A stretch of 64,000 nt of DNA from Anopheles merus (lineage: Eukaryota > Arthropoda > Insecta > Diptera > Culicidae), in the NCBI RefSeq assembly GCF_017562075.2, contig NC_054082.1, positions 39,397,942-39,461,941 on the forward strand, written 5' to 3'. A program made the position numbers and the translations under genes. Shown here piece after piece: positions 1 to 13,917 of this stretch (position 1 is its first letter; the number at the start of each line of letters is the position of its first letter). The notes beneath the pieces were generated by a model. The model had not been told where the DNA came from, did not search any database, and saw only the letters and a list, made by a program, of their open reading frames with translations.

Positions 1-577
1 AATCGGTGAAAGCGAATGAAAACAATCACACTTACACCCAATTCCTGTAGGCAACGCTGACAGCTGGAGCGTAGTCGCAAAAGTGTGCTCAACCTGTGCG
101 AACCACGGGAGAGCTAAAATTGTGCGCGCGTTTTTCCCGAAAAAAATGCTGTCAGTATGCTGGCAGAAAATGGCCAGCATCGTTCCTGCTGCGAAAGGTG
201 TGCGAGAGCCAAAGTGGAGAGCAAATGCGATGCCGATTTCCTACCCCAAACTGTTCCAAGCGGGAGAATCCTGACCCACAACAAACCCATACATCGCACA
301 CACACACAGTTACCGTTGAGAAAATGGGGAAAATATGCGCGGAGCAGTCAATCCAAGGCGAGAGCGCCCGAGAGCGAAAAAAGAGAGTGCGAGAGGCACG
401 TAAAAGGAAAAACCCCGATTTTACTCCACCAAGAGCGACAGGAATGTTGCGCTCCCACAATGCTGGCTGGCTGGCTGGTGCTCCGTGTGCATGGCAGGTA
501 ACGCATGGTAACGGAGATTGCAATGTTGCTGTGATTTGAGCATCGCTCTGTCAGCGAAGGAATCTCGACCCGGCGTC
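1..577. other. Upstream DNA with no supported gene
   Basis: Moderately GC-rich sequence that is open in several frames on both strands at once, which indicates low stop-codon density rather than a gene. None of those frames shows a recognisable domain. A short run of GGCT repeats lies near 465-478. The stretch may be promoter-proximal DNA for the leader-like block that begins near 578, but no element in it is diagnostic. Confidence 0.4.
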
Positions 578-612
578 AGTCTTGCTGTGAACGTGCGACG
601 GTTCGGCTCGAA
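570..612 (+). promoter_or_regulatory. Candidate core promoter (Inr-like, weak downstream match)
   Basis: The sequence GTCAGTC matches the arthropod initiator consensus TCAGTY, with the probable +1 A at 578. It is followed at about +18 to +33 by a GC-rich stretch (GCGACGGTTCGGCTCG) that only partly resembles MTE/DPE downstream elements. The following 2 kb looks like a long 5' leader, with GT repeats, CAA/CAG-rich stretches and many short frames. No TATA box is visible at -30. Inr matches are short and common, so this is a suggestion. If real, it would be a distal promoter for the lectin gene whose coding starts at 19909. Confidence 0.25.
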
Positions 613-672
613 GACGGCAACGCGATTTCGCGGACGTTCGCGGCACATTCGTTGGATTCGGTTAGACGAAGC

Positions 673-690
673 GTGTGTGTGTGTGTGTGT
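673..690. repeat. (GT)n microsatellite
   Basis: Nine uninterrupted GT units, read directly, within the leader-like block. Confidence 0.9.
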
Positions 691-1720
691 ATGAGTGACA
701 GTGAGCCTTAGGGCGAGTGGGCACGAGATGATCGTACGCATACGCTGATCATGGGCTGATACTGCTGTCTGGTGCATACTTTCGAACGCGTAAGTTGGAA
801 GAAAAGTAGCAAATAGCACACAAAAATATCACTGTCAAGGATAGGGCAGTGGTTTGGTGGTGCTCGATGGGAAGATTAAAAAGGTGGAAGTGAGGAGGGG
901 AGTGCGGTTGTTTGAAAAATAATAACGAGTCAAGAAATATGCTATGTGCTGCAGCCATCTGTCACTACATTCGAGTGTGCCAATGGGATAAAGTGCAAAC
1001 GCGCAAAGTAAAAGTTGTTGCCTGCCTTCCCTTGTGTGTATGTGATGTTTGAGCATTTTTCAAACATGCTCCCTATGAGTATGTTCATGCTTCCGTGCGT
1101 GCGTGCGTGCGTGTTTTGCAAAAACAAAACATATAACACAACAACAGCAACAGCAAAAACAAAAAAACGGAATGCTGTAGCTGTGCTCTCAGCAACTTCA
1201 GCCACGATCACATCCGCCAACCGGGCAGCGTCGCGTGAATATTGCACTGTGTGCTAAAAATAAATGAAGCAGAAGGAATTCCGCCAGCGTCTTGCCAGCC
1301 GTGCCAAACCTCTCGCCGTTTGCTCGGCTTGACCCGCAGGGGCCACAGCCGGCCCCGAACCCTGGGTGCAAAAAGAAAATAAAATAAAAGTGAATTTTCA
1401 TCAACCATCCCTTTTTTCCGGAAGCGAGGCACCGAGTTTTGTGGTAAACAAAATTGGGTCTATTCACCACAACAACAACAGCAGCAGGAAACACACACAC
1501 ATACATGCGCACCCTATGGCATGGTGGTCCCTGGTGGTTGTGAGTAGTGCTGGCCGCGAAAAAGGTACTCCAGTGGTTCGCTTCCGGTGCTGTGTTTGAT
1601 TGTGTGCAGGCCCGCGGGCGCTCGGTGCGTTCCACCTACGCCAAAAAACCGCAAACGGATCCAGGGCGGAATCGAAACGTACTCTCCATCCTGCAGAATG
1701 TGTGGGACTTCCGGGTGCTA

Positions 1721-1765
1721 TGTATGTATGTGTGTGTGTGTGTGTGTGTTTGTGTGTGTGTGTTG
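1721..1765. repeat. TGTA/(GT)n compound microsatellite
   Basis: TGTATGTA leads into a run of GT units interrupted by one extra T, read directly. Short frames across it in several phases encode only Cys-Val or His-Thr runs and are artefacts of the repeat. Confidence 0.9.
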
Positions 1766-2334
1766 TGTAATGGTGTACGGAAACAGATGGTTGGAGCGCA
1801 GCCTGTGCAAGCAGCATCAATAAAAACAACCCCGATAACGACCAAATAATAGAACGAGCGCCCAAAATTGGATTATTAATTTGGCGAACGGCAGCAATAG
1901 ATTAACAAAAGATAATGTGCGATAGCGTTGAGTGTTAATGGGTTCAGTGTAGTGGGTAAATCAAATATCCAACGTTAAAGCAAAGTAAAACGATGGTAAA
2001 ATATGAAGAGAAAACAGTCGATCGAGCGTGTGTAAAGAAATGAATTCTTTTACAAGAAAGAGCATTCAAACCCTTAGAAAAAATTGTGCCAACAGTGTGA
2101 TGAAATACTCGTAACCGGTATGCAGTTTAAATTAAGGCTAAAATCAACACGGTTCTATCAGTGTGTTTCTTTTGACAAGTAACATAAAAGTGAAGAATCG
2201 CGCTAACGTTACCCGCACGCGATCCCTTTGATGTTCTGGTGCGTTTGATATGTTTGCTCGTTCGAGATGCAATTGTTTGTGTACGGGAGTTAAGTTCGCT
2301 TGTGTATTCGTTTAATTGCATTTTGCGCTTTTTA

Positions 2335-2383
2335 TCTCTCTCTCTCTCTCTCTCCCTCTTTCTCTTTCTCTCTTTCTCTCTCT
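2335..2383. repeat. (CT)n-rich polypyrimidine tract
   Basis: CT dinucleotides with TTT and CCC interruptions. On the opposite strand this is a GA tract of the kind bound by GAGA factor in flies. It is near the end of the leader-like block and may be regulatory or just a microsatellite. Confidence 0.8.
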
Positions 2384-5300
2384 AAAGCGAATGGAAATGG
2401 AATCGATGAAATGTATCACGGTGTTGAATTCAGAGGGTAAATTTAAAAAGAGCATAACGTTCTTCCTAAAAAAAATCCACTCCTTCCGTTTCGAAGGAGT
2501 TTTTTGTCAGTAATTGAACATTTTAAGCAGAATTTCCATTTACCATAATTTCGGATGGTTGCGAAATTTGGCAAAAATTCCCAAAATTGATTTGCTCTAA
2601 CGAACATTCGCTGGAAAGAACGTTTTCCCTGAAAGCTTGTGCGCTGTGGTGAGAAATTGATTTCTTTGTAACCGTTTCCCCGCACGCTTGTGGGCTGGTA
2701 CGGCTTTACGCAAGCCCTGTTTTCCCGCTAGCATGCGTTTAATCAAAACGTAATTACTTCTTAAACAACCCTGTCTCGGTTTGGCAGCAGCGTGTATCGT
2801 GTATTATAAGATTGACGTTTTTTGATTAGCTTTACCTTATCTCACGATGCGTTGCCGACTCGTACAGCTCAAGGGATAACGCATGTACGCTTGCTGTACC
2901 ACTAATGGTAGTATTAGGCTAAAACCATGCTACTCACCGTCCCGCCCCGTTCACCCCACCTTGCGCAAGGTAAGGATCATGATGATGATGATGGTGATGC
3001 GTATGTTGATTATAAATGTAATTAAAAAAACATTCCATATTTATATTCCATCCCCTTAAACGAGCCGGATAAGGTTTGAAAAATTGAGTTTACCTTTTTA
3101 CTCGAGGGTTTGCTGCTAAACCCGACAGCTCGGAGCGGAAGGATAAGAAAATCCAACCAATGGATAGGGTTATGGGATAGGGGTGAGAAGAAATCGAGTG
3201 GGAAGCTCAGGGACGCGTTTCGTAAAGCCGACGATAACCGTAATGGCGCAATAATGCCTCCACCGGCAACACGACACACGCGGTTAGAGGGTTTTGCTGA
3301 TGACGTGGAAGGATCATGATGCGAATGATAATGATGATGCTGCCTGTGCTGCTGCTGCCGCCGCGACACGTAGGCAAACAGTTGCAAGACTGTACGGCGC
3401 TCATCGCACAACACCCGTAGCGGATCCCCTTTAGCTAATGGGTTTCATTTTGCAGTTTTACTGCCGATGAGGGCAAGGGAGTCGATGCCCGTCGGTAAGG
3501 AGCCAAGCCTTGCCCAATATGCGGATCAATGCGAATGTGCGGGCAAAAAGGAAAGACGTTTGAATTACTCAGTACGTATTCCGACGTTTGATAGCTTGCT
3601 GCCTAGACTTTTCCCCGTGTCAAATGTACACGTGCGTGCTCACGAGTTGCTAGCCAGAAATGTTGCGAGTTTTTGGATTTCTGATTCTCGGCCCACTCAC
3701 ATGCATGAGCGGGCACACGAACACATACGGTTCAGTTGGCAGATCTCTTGAAACAAATTTCCTTTGATTGACTTGGTGTCTAGACAGGGCCGGGTTTGTT
3801 GGGATTTAAATGATTTTTCTTCACCCGAGTTGCTGGGTTACTCGGCGTCTCCACCGAGTACGATACCACGCGCGCGGTCTGTGGTTATGTGTAGTTAAAT
3901 ATGAACACATGCCTTGAGCATGTTGAGGGATCAAAAGAAAATTAATGCCAAAGTTTCGAGTAGGAGGCAAGATAAACTTTGTTCGTTTGTTCACGGAGAA
4001 ATTCGAGAAAATGTTAAGACAGTTTACCACTTTAAGGTTGGAATAAGATTTTATCCTTTTATCCCTCGGAATAAGATTAATGCTCGTTTGTTCTGTTTAT
4101 GTTTCTTGGTTCGATTTCAAATGAGCTGAAGTACCACTACAACGGGTTATACGTAATGAGTATGAGTTTTTCAGGACCTAGAAGCAGCACACAATGTAGA
4201 TTGTAAAGTCCTTGGAGCGTCATATGCAATTCAATCAGGGTGTTGTTTTACAACAAACAAACCATACAGGCATTAAAGAGTCCCAGCAAAACTTTGAATT
4301 TAACGAATAATAAAAAAATAACTTTACCAGGATTTAATACAGCGAATATCCCAGCCGATAATGTTACAATTCCTTCTCACACACACTTTGGAAGACATCG
4401 GCTCATATATCCAGCATACTGTTGTCCATCAGTGCCGGAGCAAAACGTGCAATTATAAAATGAGACAACTTTCCGCTCGCTCAACACTGGAAAGCATCCA
4501 GACGGGGACCAACTGTTGAAGATAGCCGTAAGTCGTACCATAAACTTTAATTGAAACGGTAATGGAGTTGAAGAAGTCCGCTTGAAGACGGTGTGGTTTA
4601 GCATCCTAGTACCTCACCCATCCCGGCGGCGTACTCGGCTCTCGGAGCTGTTTGCGGTGTGCCAGCTCGAAGCGTCGACAACAAGTTCTTCCCCCCTGGA
4701 GGGCTACATTGAATCTTGACCAACCCAACTGGGAAAAGCGAAACACTTATCGCTGGGGAAATGGTTGAGACAGTCCCTCAGAGGGAAGGGTAAATTTTGA
4801 ACCTCCAAGGAAGTGATTCCCGCCTAGGAACTATTCCGCTGGCCTGCTCTTAGCCGGACCAGCCGGTGCCGATACTGAACAGCGTCTGTGCCCAGTCCGG
4901 AACAGATCGGATTTTGTTCAATCGAAACGTTCTGCATTATCTATTTAGTTGGACCAGATTAAATTCACTCCGAGCCTCCGGATGGATGCGGACACATCGG
5001 GCTGTGATAGAGGTTTTGAAGCGGATTTGATCCGTCTGTGCACGATGTGTTACTGAAAGCCGTCAGCGTTTGCTTCGAACAAATCGAACAACATCTTCAC
5101 TAGAACCACAGCTTGAACATGCCTTAGGTCGTAGTGTATGGTTTCCCTTCCGTAAGCACGCTGTATGTTTCTAGTCAACGAAGACGCTGCGGAGCGGCGA
5201 GCTGTGTCAACTCACACGTCGTCAGCTTTGGTAAGGAGTGAAGAAGCTGATGCCGGGCACCAGTGTTAGCATTCGTCGAGCGGAAAGCTAGCCAACATGC

Positions 5301-7710
5301 AAATCAGTTGTTTGTTTTGTTTCTCCTATCGAACGGTGGTGCAGTGGCTGCGAGCTGTTTAAAGCACAATCCGGGCCATGTTTGTTGTTGTTGCTGTCAG
5401 CCCGCCTGAACGAACAGCCATTTGGCGATAAATCGTGCACAGTGCTTTCCAGGTCGAAGACTATCAATTGGCCGACTGGTGAGTGTCAGTGTGTTTGTGT
5501 TGATTTTGTACAACGCTTTCGACTCGAGAAAGGCCTAAACAGATGCACAAATCGTCGAAAGATACGGCTCTATAAGTGCATTGTTCGAAGCGAATCGATT
5601 CTCTCTCACCACTGCCCTCAGAAGTGTGCACCTCTCCTTCACAAAACATTAACCGCTACGGAAGGAAAACGACCTGCTGTGGCTAAGAGGCATCCGTTCG
5701 GATCGTTAGCAGAAAAAAGAGATTGGCAGGAACAGGAAAAGGGCCGTTCAAAAGTTGCACTACGTCTTTTACTTCTTTTTTTTTCGCTCCCCATTGGTTG
5801 AAACTTCTTCTCCTGTCGGTTTATCGCACACAAGATATCGCCACCGAGTTAATGGTGTCTCGTTCGGTTGCAGAAGGACTGCACAATGGCAGCAGCAGAG
5901 GCTCGTCCCAGCCAAGAAGTTCGTCTCGGATGCTTGTCCAGTCGGTCGAGCGGTTCCGGACGGAGAGGAAACCGAACCACAAACAGTCGACTTCCCGAAA
6001 ACTGAAAACGATTGAGCTGATAGATCCTCCTCTCCGCTGGGCTCATGTCGGGGCCCGTGACAGGTCGGTCTCTCGAGAACGATATGAATACAGATAATAA
6101 TGACTTTTATTGTGCTTCAAACGAGAGCAGAATCTTTATTCATACAAGCATCATAAACCTGCCATTGAGCTCCCGGTGGCTGGCCCGCACCGTGCGACGC
6201 TTGTCCGAGGTTAGGGCGAGGACCAGCGGGCGATCAGTTAAGAACGGCTTCATTTCGCATCTTTCTTGGAAGCGGCTCCTTATTGTCGGGACCGTCTCCC
6301 GTCTGGGGGGGGGAGGGGTTTCTTTTGTTGTTGTTGGTGTTGTTACGGTGTCCGCCAGCAGTCGTGCTCCTGATGTCCCAAACGGCTACCGACGCCGATG
6401 CCGATAGACACAACTGAGTGAAACCATTCTAGCCATCCTCCCCGCAGTCGTTTGCTATTAGATAGTACAAAAAGGGTCTAGCCGACACTCTTCATTCCCC
6501 GGGGGGAGAGAAATAGGCTACGGCGAAAGCAGCTACGGGGAAGGTTCTGGGGTGCGGTTCCGATCGAGCGACAGGAAGCGATTTCCAGGTTAGTGTTCCA
6601 GATATGAGGAATCATCATAAATGCACACAACTTGAATAGAGACCAGAGCGCTCTCGAGCCTGGCTGGCGTTGTTGTAGGCTTTAGGATTTTCATTTTTAT
6701 GTTGTCTTGTCTTTGAACCACCGTAACAGGGCGGTGGAAATCGGGCTGAGGGTGGCCCACGGTACGGACGGCATTGTGAATGCACGAGCTTTCTGGCACC
6801 ACGCGCTAGATTGATGTTCCTTGTTCGGCAATAGAGGCTTATCCGTGACATAAATGCCTAAACGGCTGTCTTCTACACCGAAGCGCTCAGCGCTGTTTCT
6901 TGCGCTCTAGCGTATCGTCTATTACGGAACGACAGAGCGAGCCCCGATGATGATGGTGAAGCAGGAAGCAGCACCCCTGCCCTGACGGGTTGTCAGGTGG
7001 CGCCATTTTCTTGGTGTTATTTTCTTTTATCATCGTTTTTGAAACCAGCATTCTAGCAGGCGTTTGTCGGCAGGCAGGCGTTTGTCGTTCCGTAACGCTA
7101 GACATTGGAGAACATTGGAGCATGTTTTAACCCAAATCGGTTAGCAAAATGAAAATAGAAGCTCCGCTGCCTGCTTCCAGTGGGTTAAAAAAACTGCGCG
7201 TCGAATTCTTCACGCTTGACGATTAAGTTAAAGGTAGGTTAAATACACGCTGGTGCTATTTCCGTTTGTCGGAGCAAACAAAGCGGCGCTACCAATGGGA
7301 ATGATAGAATAAGCGCATTTGTGAGGAGTTTTGGAATTCGTCTGCAAGCATCCATATGGTCTTTTGTTTGCGTGTTTAAGATCATCTGCGCGGCTTAGGA
7401 TCTCTTTGTTCGAATGGGATTATCTATTGTCTGTCTGTAAAGCATTGTAGTCTCATTGTGGTAAACGGAAACCAATTCTCCAATGACATTCATAACAATT
7501 TTAAAACATGGCTTCCAAACTAAATTGAAAAGTATCGCGACACACTGAAACGGTTTTATGTTTTCTTCTTATGTAGATGGTATCAACCTTGGCACGCAAC
7601 CTATGTCAGATGTACGAGGCTCCAGCATATGCCGTAATTATTCAACATTATCAAGGGTGTTTTGTGCTGGTTATTTATGCCCGATCAATATTTACATTCA
7701 TTTCGTAGCG

Positions 7711-7743
7711 TAATTAACGTTAATTAGTTAATTAATCAATTAT
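7711..7743. promoter_or_regulatory. Cluster of TAATTA homeodomain-type sites
   Basis: Within about 33 bp the sequence contains three TAATTA cores and a fourth related TCAATTA, spaced by a few bases. TAATTA is the classic core for Antennapedia-class and paired-class homeodomains. Such dense homotypic clustering is a feature of insect enhancers, but it can also arise in AT-rich DNA. It sits in the putative 5' intron of the lectin gene. Confidence 0.35.
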
Positions 7744-9712
7744 CTGCCTTTACATGAACTGATTGCAATCAGTTTGCTTTGCATTATTTGCTATTCCATC
7801 ATTGCTAATTGACACGATTGTAACAACACACCAGTACTTAAGTGTAATATTTCTAACGTATTACGAAACCTTTGCTCATTAACACGAACCTCTCACCACT
7901 AAGAGGCAAACTAAACAGTTTCGTTAGACCCATTTATAAAAATATAAATTGCAAAGCTCACTCGTCAGCACAATTCACCGTTGAAAAGGAGAGCAAACCA
8001 TTTCTCAAACTAAACAACCATTGCACATCGAGACAAGTTTTAATGAATTCGCACACACCGTGACGCCCGACACCGTACCGCGCCGGAAGACGGATGGCGA
8101 TTTGCAGAAAATATTCGCCACCATTCATTTTCCGGATCAGGATTCCCCGGCCCCGGCAGCAAGCACGACCGACCCATTAATGGCTTAAAACATTAGAATT
8201 GCAGAGTGCCTACGTTCGGGGAATAAATTTGTGCCATAACGTGCTCAAGCATGCCGTCTCGCTATGCCGCGCGACCCGTGGGTGACGAGATCGGCAGAAG
8301 CGAAACCCTGCCAGCACCTTCGCTTGCAGCACGGTGACCCTTCGGTGTCTAAGGGTTATTGTAGGCAAAGATAGGAGGCGCCCTTCACGGGTGGTTGGTG
8401 GCCATCCCATCTCACGTTTCGCGATACTCGCCGGTACCGGTCAAAATTGCGCGAATCACTCTTTTGTTGTACTTCCGGCGGGCATAATGTCACGAACGCA
8501 AAATAAATCAGCATCCGCATCCGGCATCCCCGGTGCTCAATTTATTTTCCCTCGGTTCGGATCTCGTGTCAGATCGCTTTGAGTGGGATGGTGGGGGGGG
8601 GGGAGGGGAATCGGGAGTGTGGACAGGCTGGTTGTATTGGGTTGAGTTTGTGATGATAAAGGCGACCGGGGTGTCATGGTAGACAAATTATGAATTTTCT
8701 TTTGCTTACCAATCGGTTTTGTTTTCAGGGCTCCATTCGGTTTTTTCGAACTATTACAAAATATTTATGTTTTCATAGTACACTGGCTTGGACTGAAAGT
8801 GTATAAATAAACTTTAAACATATTCAATTCCAAACAGATATCAGCAGATAAATTAAACTTAGATATCAAGGCTTCTCAGTTGAAGATTTCAGCAAATGAC
8901 AAAACCAAAACTTATTCATTCTTCTTCTTATCTTTAATTTGGAACCACAACCTGCATCGACTAACATATACTAAATTTAATCATTAACTCACAACGATTC
9001 ATTTCACTGTATGGTGAACCGCTGAGCAGGAAAGTAGGAGTTTTTTGCATGAATCGAAATTTAGTGCTCTTCTTGCTACAATTAATCTTTTATGCAGTAA
9101 TTCTAAATCTTTAAATCCATTAGCAGAATCGAAACCAGAAAGCGATATTAATACACGCTCAAAAAAAAAAAAAAGCATTGGGGATGAGGATGCATCTTTC
9201 TTCCAAAGGACTGCTGTAACGATATTTATAATACAGCAATGACTCCTTAAAGATGCTTTTTTATTTATTTTTGCTGACCGTTACACTTTTTCTTACTGTT
9301 TCGCCGGGCTTGGTCAATTTTTTTGCAAGTTCGACATAGCTATCCCTGTTTAAAAGAAAAAGCAACGGAACCAATGGAAAGAAAATCAATAGAACGCTTA
9401 ATCGGTCATATTTCTTCCATTAAACCCTTCTCAGTGGTGGCGTTTTTCCTGCCCCTGGGAAAATAAGTAACTTAACCCAAGGTGGCATCGTACCTGCCAT
9501 GCCGCAGCAAACTTAGCTTCGTTAGGTTAGTGGAGCATGAGCTATGCAAAAACTGCCAGCTGAAAACATAAACCAGAAAGTTACGTTGACAACGGCAGTA
9601 TGCTTCGGGTTGAACAGTCACCAACCCAGCATAAGAAGGAAAATACAACAACAAACAATCATCCCTTTTGTTTGCTACCGATCTTGATCGCTAACTTTTC
9701 CTTTAAGGCATT

Positions 9713-9714
<2 letters not shown>

Positions 9715-9766
<52 letters not shown>

Positions 9767-9800
9767 AAGATAGTGAGAAAGAGAGAGAAAGATAGAGAGA
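9715..9800. repeat. Long (GA)n tract
   Basis: About 46 bases of uninterrupted GA dinucleotides, followed by degenerate GAAA/GATA/GAGA units. It is one of the longest simple repeats in the window and a potential GAGA-factor binding platform. Confidence 0.92.
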
Positions 9801-11508
9801 ACCAATCGTTCGTTCCGGTTTCCTGAAGCGTCGTTCAAACGGCCTTTCTTATTTGGTTTGCCTTCTTAGCTACCAGCTGATTCATCGCGCTGTTTACTCT
9901 ACACAGCACTACCACGCCATTCGAAACCCCCACCCCGCACATATTGCTGATATTTTTGTTTTATCTTTGTGTCCTTCTCAGTTTGAAACCGTTCTATTCA
10001 TTTATTCTGGGACGGTGTGGCTTTTGCTACTTTTAAATTCAAATTTTTCCCACAGCCAGAAAACGTGACGAAGGTTAAAAAACGAGCACATCGCCAAAGA
10101 CGGGAGGTAGGTAGGCAAACAGGGGCTAGTCCGATTTCGTTTGGTTGGCGTACGGATCGGAGTTGTCAAGGGGTCGTATTCACGAAGTTTATGCGCCCTG
10201 GAACGGCTCACGGGCGCACGATTTTCATCCTTTTTCGGCGGTTACGGACCGTTTTCTGCAAGACGTTGCTCGAATAAATTAAACTGTTTTAATTAACTTT
10301 AAAACCGGTGGATCAATGACACTGGACAGTGAGACAGACGCGTCTATTCACACAAAACACACAAGTCACAAAGGCTGTGGGGGCCACATTTCTCATCACC
10401 GAATAATGGTGGTGGTGCTGCTGCTGCTTTACTCACCGGGACCGACAAAGAGGTGAACACGAGCGTGTGGTGCAAAATTAAAACACTCCTCACCCGTTCC
10501 GAACCCTCCCTATAGTGTGCTCTGCTTGTGTATGTGTGTGTGTGTTTGTGTGTTTTTCTTTTCTCCCCAAACCATCTCAAGACATTCGGGCGCCTCATGC
10601 CCGTTCGATACGGCGGTGGGGGTCGCCTTTCGAAAAGCAGTGGTGGTGATGTGGCACAGCAAAACAATAAGATGACAGACGGGTGTTTCGTTAGAGAAGT
10701 CAAAAAGGACACTTGCTTCAGTATTAACCTTTTAAATTAACTGAGAAGAGCTTCGCGCGATAGGATCGGTGGTGCTATTTAGGGAGGAGAGAAGAGGGAG
10801 GGAGGGAGCGAAAGCACACGCCACCAACCGGTCGGTTCATCCGTTGGTTCTGTGCTGTGAGGATTTGTGGCCAATTTTGCTTGCTGTGCACGTTTTTGCC
10901 TTCAGGGTTAGTTGTGCGTGCGTGTTTTCTCGTGTGTCTTTGCGGAATGTTTCGTTTGCTGTTTGTGTGTGTGTGTGTGAGAGAGTGTCTGGAGCTGTTT
11001 GGCACAACAATTTATTCCCTGCAGCAACTGCTGGAAGGGCAGCTGAAACGATTTGAAAGTGAACCGGTCGACACACAGATAAATCGTGCGGAAGAGATTA
11101 GTAACGCAGAATGTTAATGGTTTGTAATGGGATGGACCATCATCTTGAGGGAGGACGAACCGTTTACTGTGCAGGGGTTAACACTAGTCACTGAGTAGTT
11201 AGTGTAGGGAGTGTCTACACTAGTATAGATAACACTGAGTAAATAATGAACGTTGTTGGAAATTGCTCCGAGATTTGATCCGTAAAATTATTTCAAAGTG
11301 AAAAACACTTCATTTCTTTGGATATTGATTTTTATTTAATTTTACATTCGATAAGCTTGTCTTGCCACTACTATAGTAAATAACAAATTTATTGTAACAC
11401 GTTCGGAGAGTCTATGTAAAATAAAATTGAAAATAAAATTCCAATTTATTTCCCGTGAGAATGATTCCCGCTACGTATCTTATACTTAAAAAAGAAACGA
11501 ATTTCGAT

Positions 11509-11526
11509 GGGGGGGGGGGGGGGGGG
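11509..11526. repeat. Poly-G run (18 G)
   Basis: Eighteen consecutive G residues, read directly. Long G/C homopolymers recur in this window (12 C near 23055, 16 C near 38131, 12 G near 45532). Their exact lengths are prone to sequencing error. Confidence 0.9.
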
Positions 11527-13917
11527 AAAAAGTTTGAAGTATGTTTTCCATACCGCACTCGACCCACTGACACCATTCAGAAGAAAGTGAAGCGAACGCT
11601 AGAAATGTCGCCTATTACCAAAATTACATTTCCGTGTCGTGTAGCACTTGTTTGAAGTTGAAACTTCACAGCCCAGGGACAGTTTAGGGAACGTGAGCGT
11701 GTGTCCTTGATTTGAATCGTGAGAATACCAGCTCTACACAAACACTAGGCAAAAACCTCGAACCGTATCGCGCAGAAAGCATTTCGCGAACGGGACAGGA
11801 CACGAAAATGAGAGAAAAACAGTAATTAACTTAATTAGTGAAGCATGGCTGACTTCGAACTTCATTTTATCTTTGTCACCGGCTAGGCTTGTGCTTGCGG
11901 TCCCGTCCGGGTTGCGCGACGGTCACAAATCGGGGTCTTGTTGGATTACGAGTTTGTAGCTGGGTTCTGCGATCAATGCTGGAAGTAATGAAGCTCCCGT
12001 TGGCGGAGAGCAATTATGCGATATGCGGGAAGTGTTTGTCCACTGACTTCTGGGCTGCCCAGACACCCAACTCAGTGTCATTGTTTCAAGGCCCTTTGGC
12101 CCAGAGAATATCTCCATAAGCAGTAATGTGCATAATAAATGTCATCTTTTATCCCAGCACAAACTTACGCTACAATTCGTTTCACTATGGTTGGCAACTA
12201 TCCACACACAAAAAAGGCGGTAATTTTGCGTCCAATCGTTTCCTGTGATTCCGTGCTTCCCAGCTCGGGAGAGATAAGCTGGGGATTTTATCTTCCACAA
12301 TGCAAACGGATTACCTTCCCATCTTGTGCCGACCTCCCCGGAAGCGATGATCAATTCTGAAAGTAATCAAATTTTCATCAACTTTTAAAATCGTCTCCCG
12401 TTCGTTAATTTGATTGAAGTAAGAGCTTCTCTACTGGGCAGTGGACCTTTCATTGTTCACGCTTTTGTGACAGAGTTTCGGTAAACCTCAAATAATGCTT
12501 AGCTGTCAATGGGCCACGAAATAATGGCAAAGCGTTTGGGTGAGGTTAGGGTTTTTGTATTTCGAAATTGTTGGGCAATTTGTTTTCGTTTATGTACACA
12601 ATTTCGTTCATAGCACTTTTCATGAAATTAAAGTTTACAAAAAAAAAACTTGCACGGCTCGTGAAAAGACGCGCTGGTTTGTACAAGTTTGAACGAGGTT
12701 CGTTTCCCTTTTAGACATATTTGCTCAATTCAATGATTGCATTTTTTTAGGACAAAGGTTTTTTTTAAGAGTTGAAAGAAGTGTTAAACATATACGTGCA
12801 TTATTTAGAAGATAAATATAAAATCAGTTGGAGAAGCATTTTAGATAACAAAATAGGAATCGCTTTTAAAGTACTCCTTGCGTGTAGCCCCGTCAATTAC
12901 TAATCGATTGTAACTTGTTGAGCCTTTATTTTTGCAACGTTTCAGGAATATTATAGTTTTCTTACCCCATTCCAGAGGATGAATAGTTACTGATTATCCA
13001 ACAGAAAGGCTGCTATACCCCCTCCTCTCCCTTTTATATAATAGTTCAACTTTACCAACTATAAAGTTCGCTGACCCGTTTTTCCAATACGTGCCACAGT
13101 GCCAGAATTCTCACGCGTCTGATATTTGCTGCCCGTTTTGCCTTCGTGAAAGGAATAACATATTTCCCCCAAGACCGCATTAAGCTTTCAGATGCTATCA
13201 AAGCTTCGACATCCTCAACCAGCTCGCAACAAAACTCGCCGGCGCCAAAGCTTAGCCCCGAAATGCCAAAGATTCACTATCCAATTTCGCTGCGCTCAAA
13301 ACCAATACCCTCGCCGACTTTGGAGCGGAGCGCTCGCAAGCATCTCATTTCTCGTTACCATCAAAGTCACGCACGATTTTCACGTTCATTTCACGCTAAA
13401 ATGAGGCAAGCGTCGTATCAACGCAAGCGAGATGGTATCATTATGAGCGAAATGGGGCAAGAAGCGAGGCAAAACACGTCCAGGGTTGTAGCAGGACGCA
13501 ATTCTTCCCTCCTTTTGTTCTGATCCGATTGGCCTTACGGGCTTCAAACTGTCGGCCGCAACGCAAAGTCGTTTGGTTTTACGTCAGGTTCTCATCACCA
13601 CATTATCTTTATTTGTGATGAAAGCTCGATTCAGCCACGGGGCACTAAGACCGGATTAGGAAACGCAAAAATCGACTGCTATAAACTCGGAAACTCGGTA
13701 GGGTGCTTTTGTTTAGCTTTTTTATTGATTTCATCAAAGTTTTAAATACTTTTTTTATTCATTTCAAATAATTGGTTCTTAAAGGCAAAAACACATGATA
13801 ATCATGTCTAAGATCCAATGAATAGTTTTCGAGAATTTCGGACAATAATGAAGACGTTTCTAAAGTTCTTGTATATTAAATGCCGTGGTCTATGATTATT
13901 TTCAAATCATTCGAACT

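Larger units (their letters stand above)
578..2969 (+). other. Possible distal 5' leader (non-coding first exon) region
   Basis: About 2.4 kb with the texture of long dipteran 5' untranslated exons. It has GT microsatellites near 673-690 and 1721-1765, a GTGC repeat near 1094-1110, CAACAACAGCAACAGC-like stretches near 1140-1155 and 1470-1482, and a CT-rich tract at 2335-2383. It has many upstream ATGs and no long domain-bearing frame. Possible splice donors are AGGGTAAAT at 2437 and, best by consensus, CAAG/GTAAGG with GT at 2970-2971. Either could join the strong acceptor at 18649-18650. Transcription is not shown by sequence alone, and this could equally be plain intergenic DNA. Confidence 0.25.
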
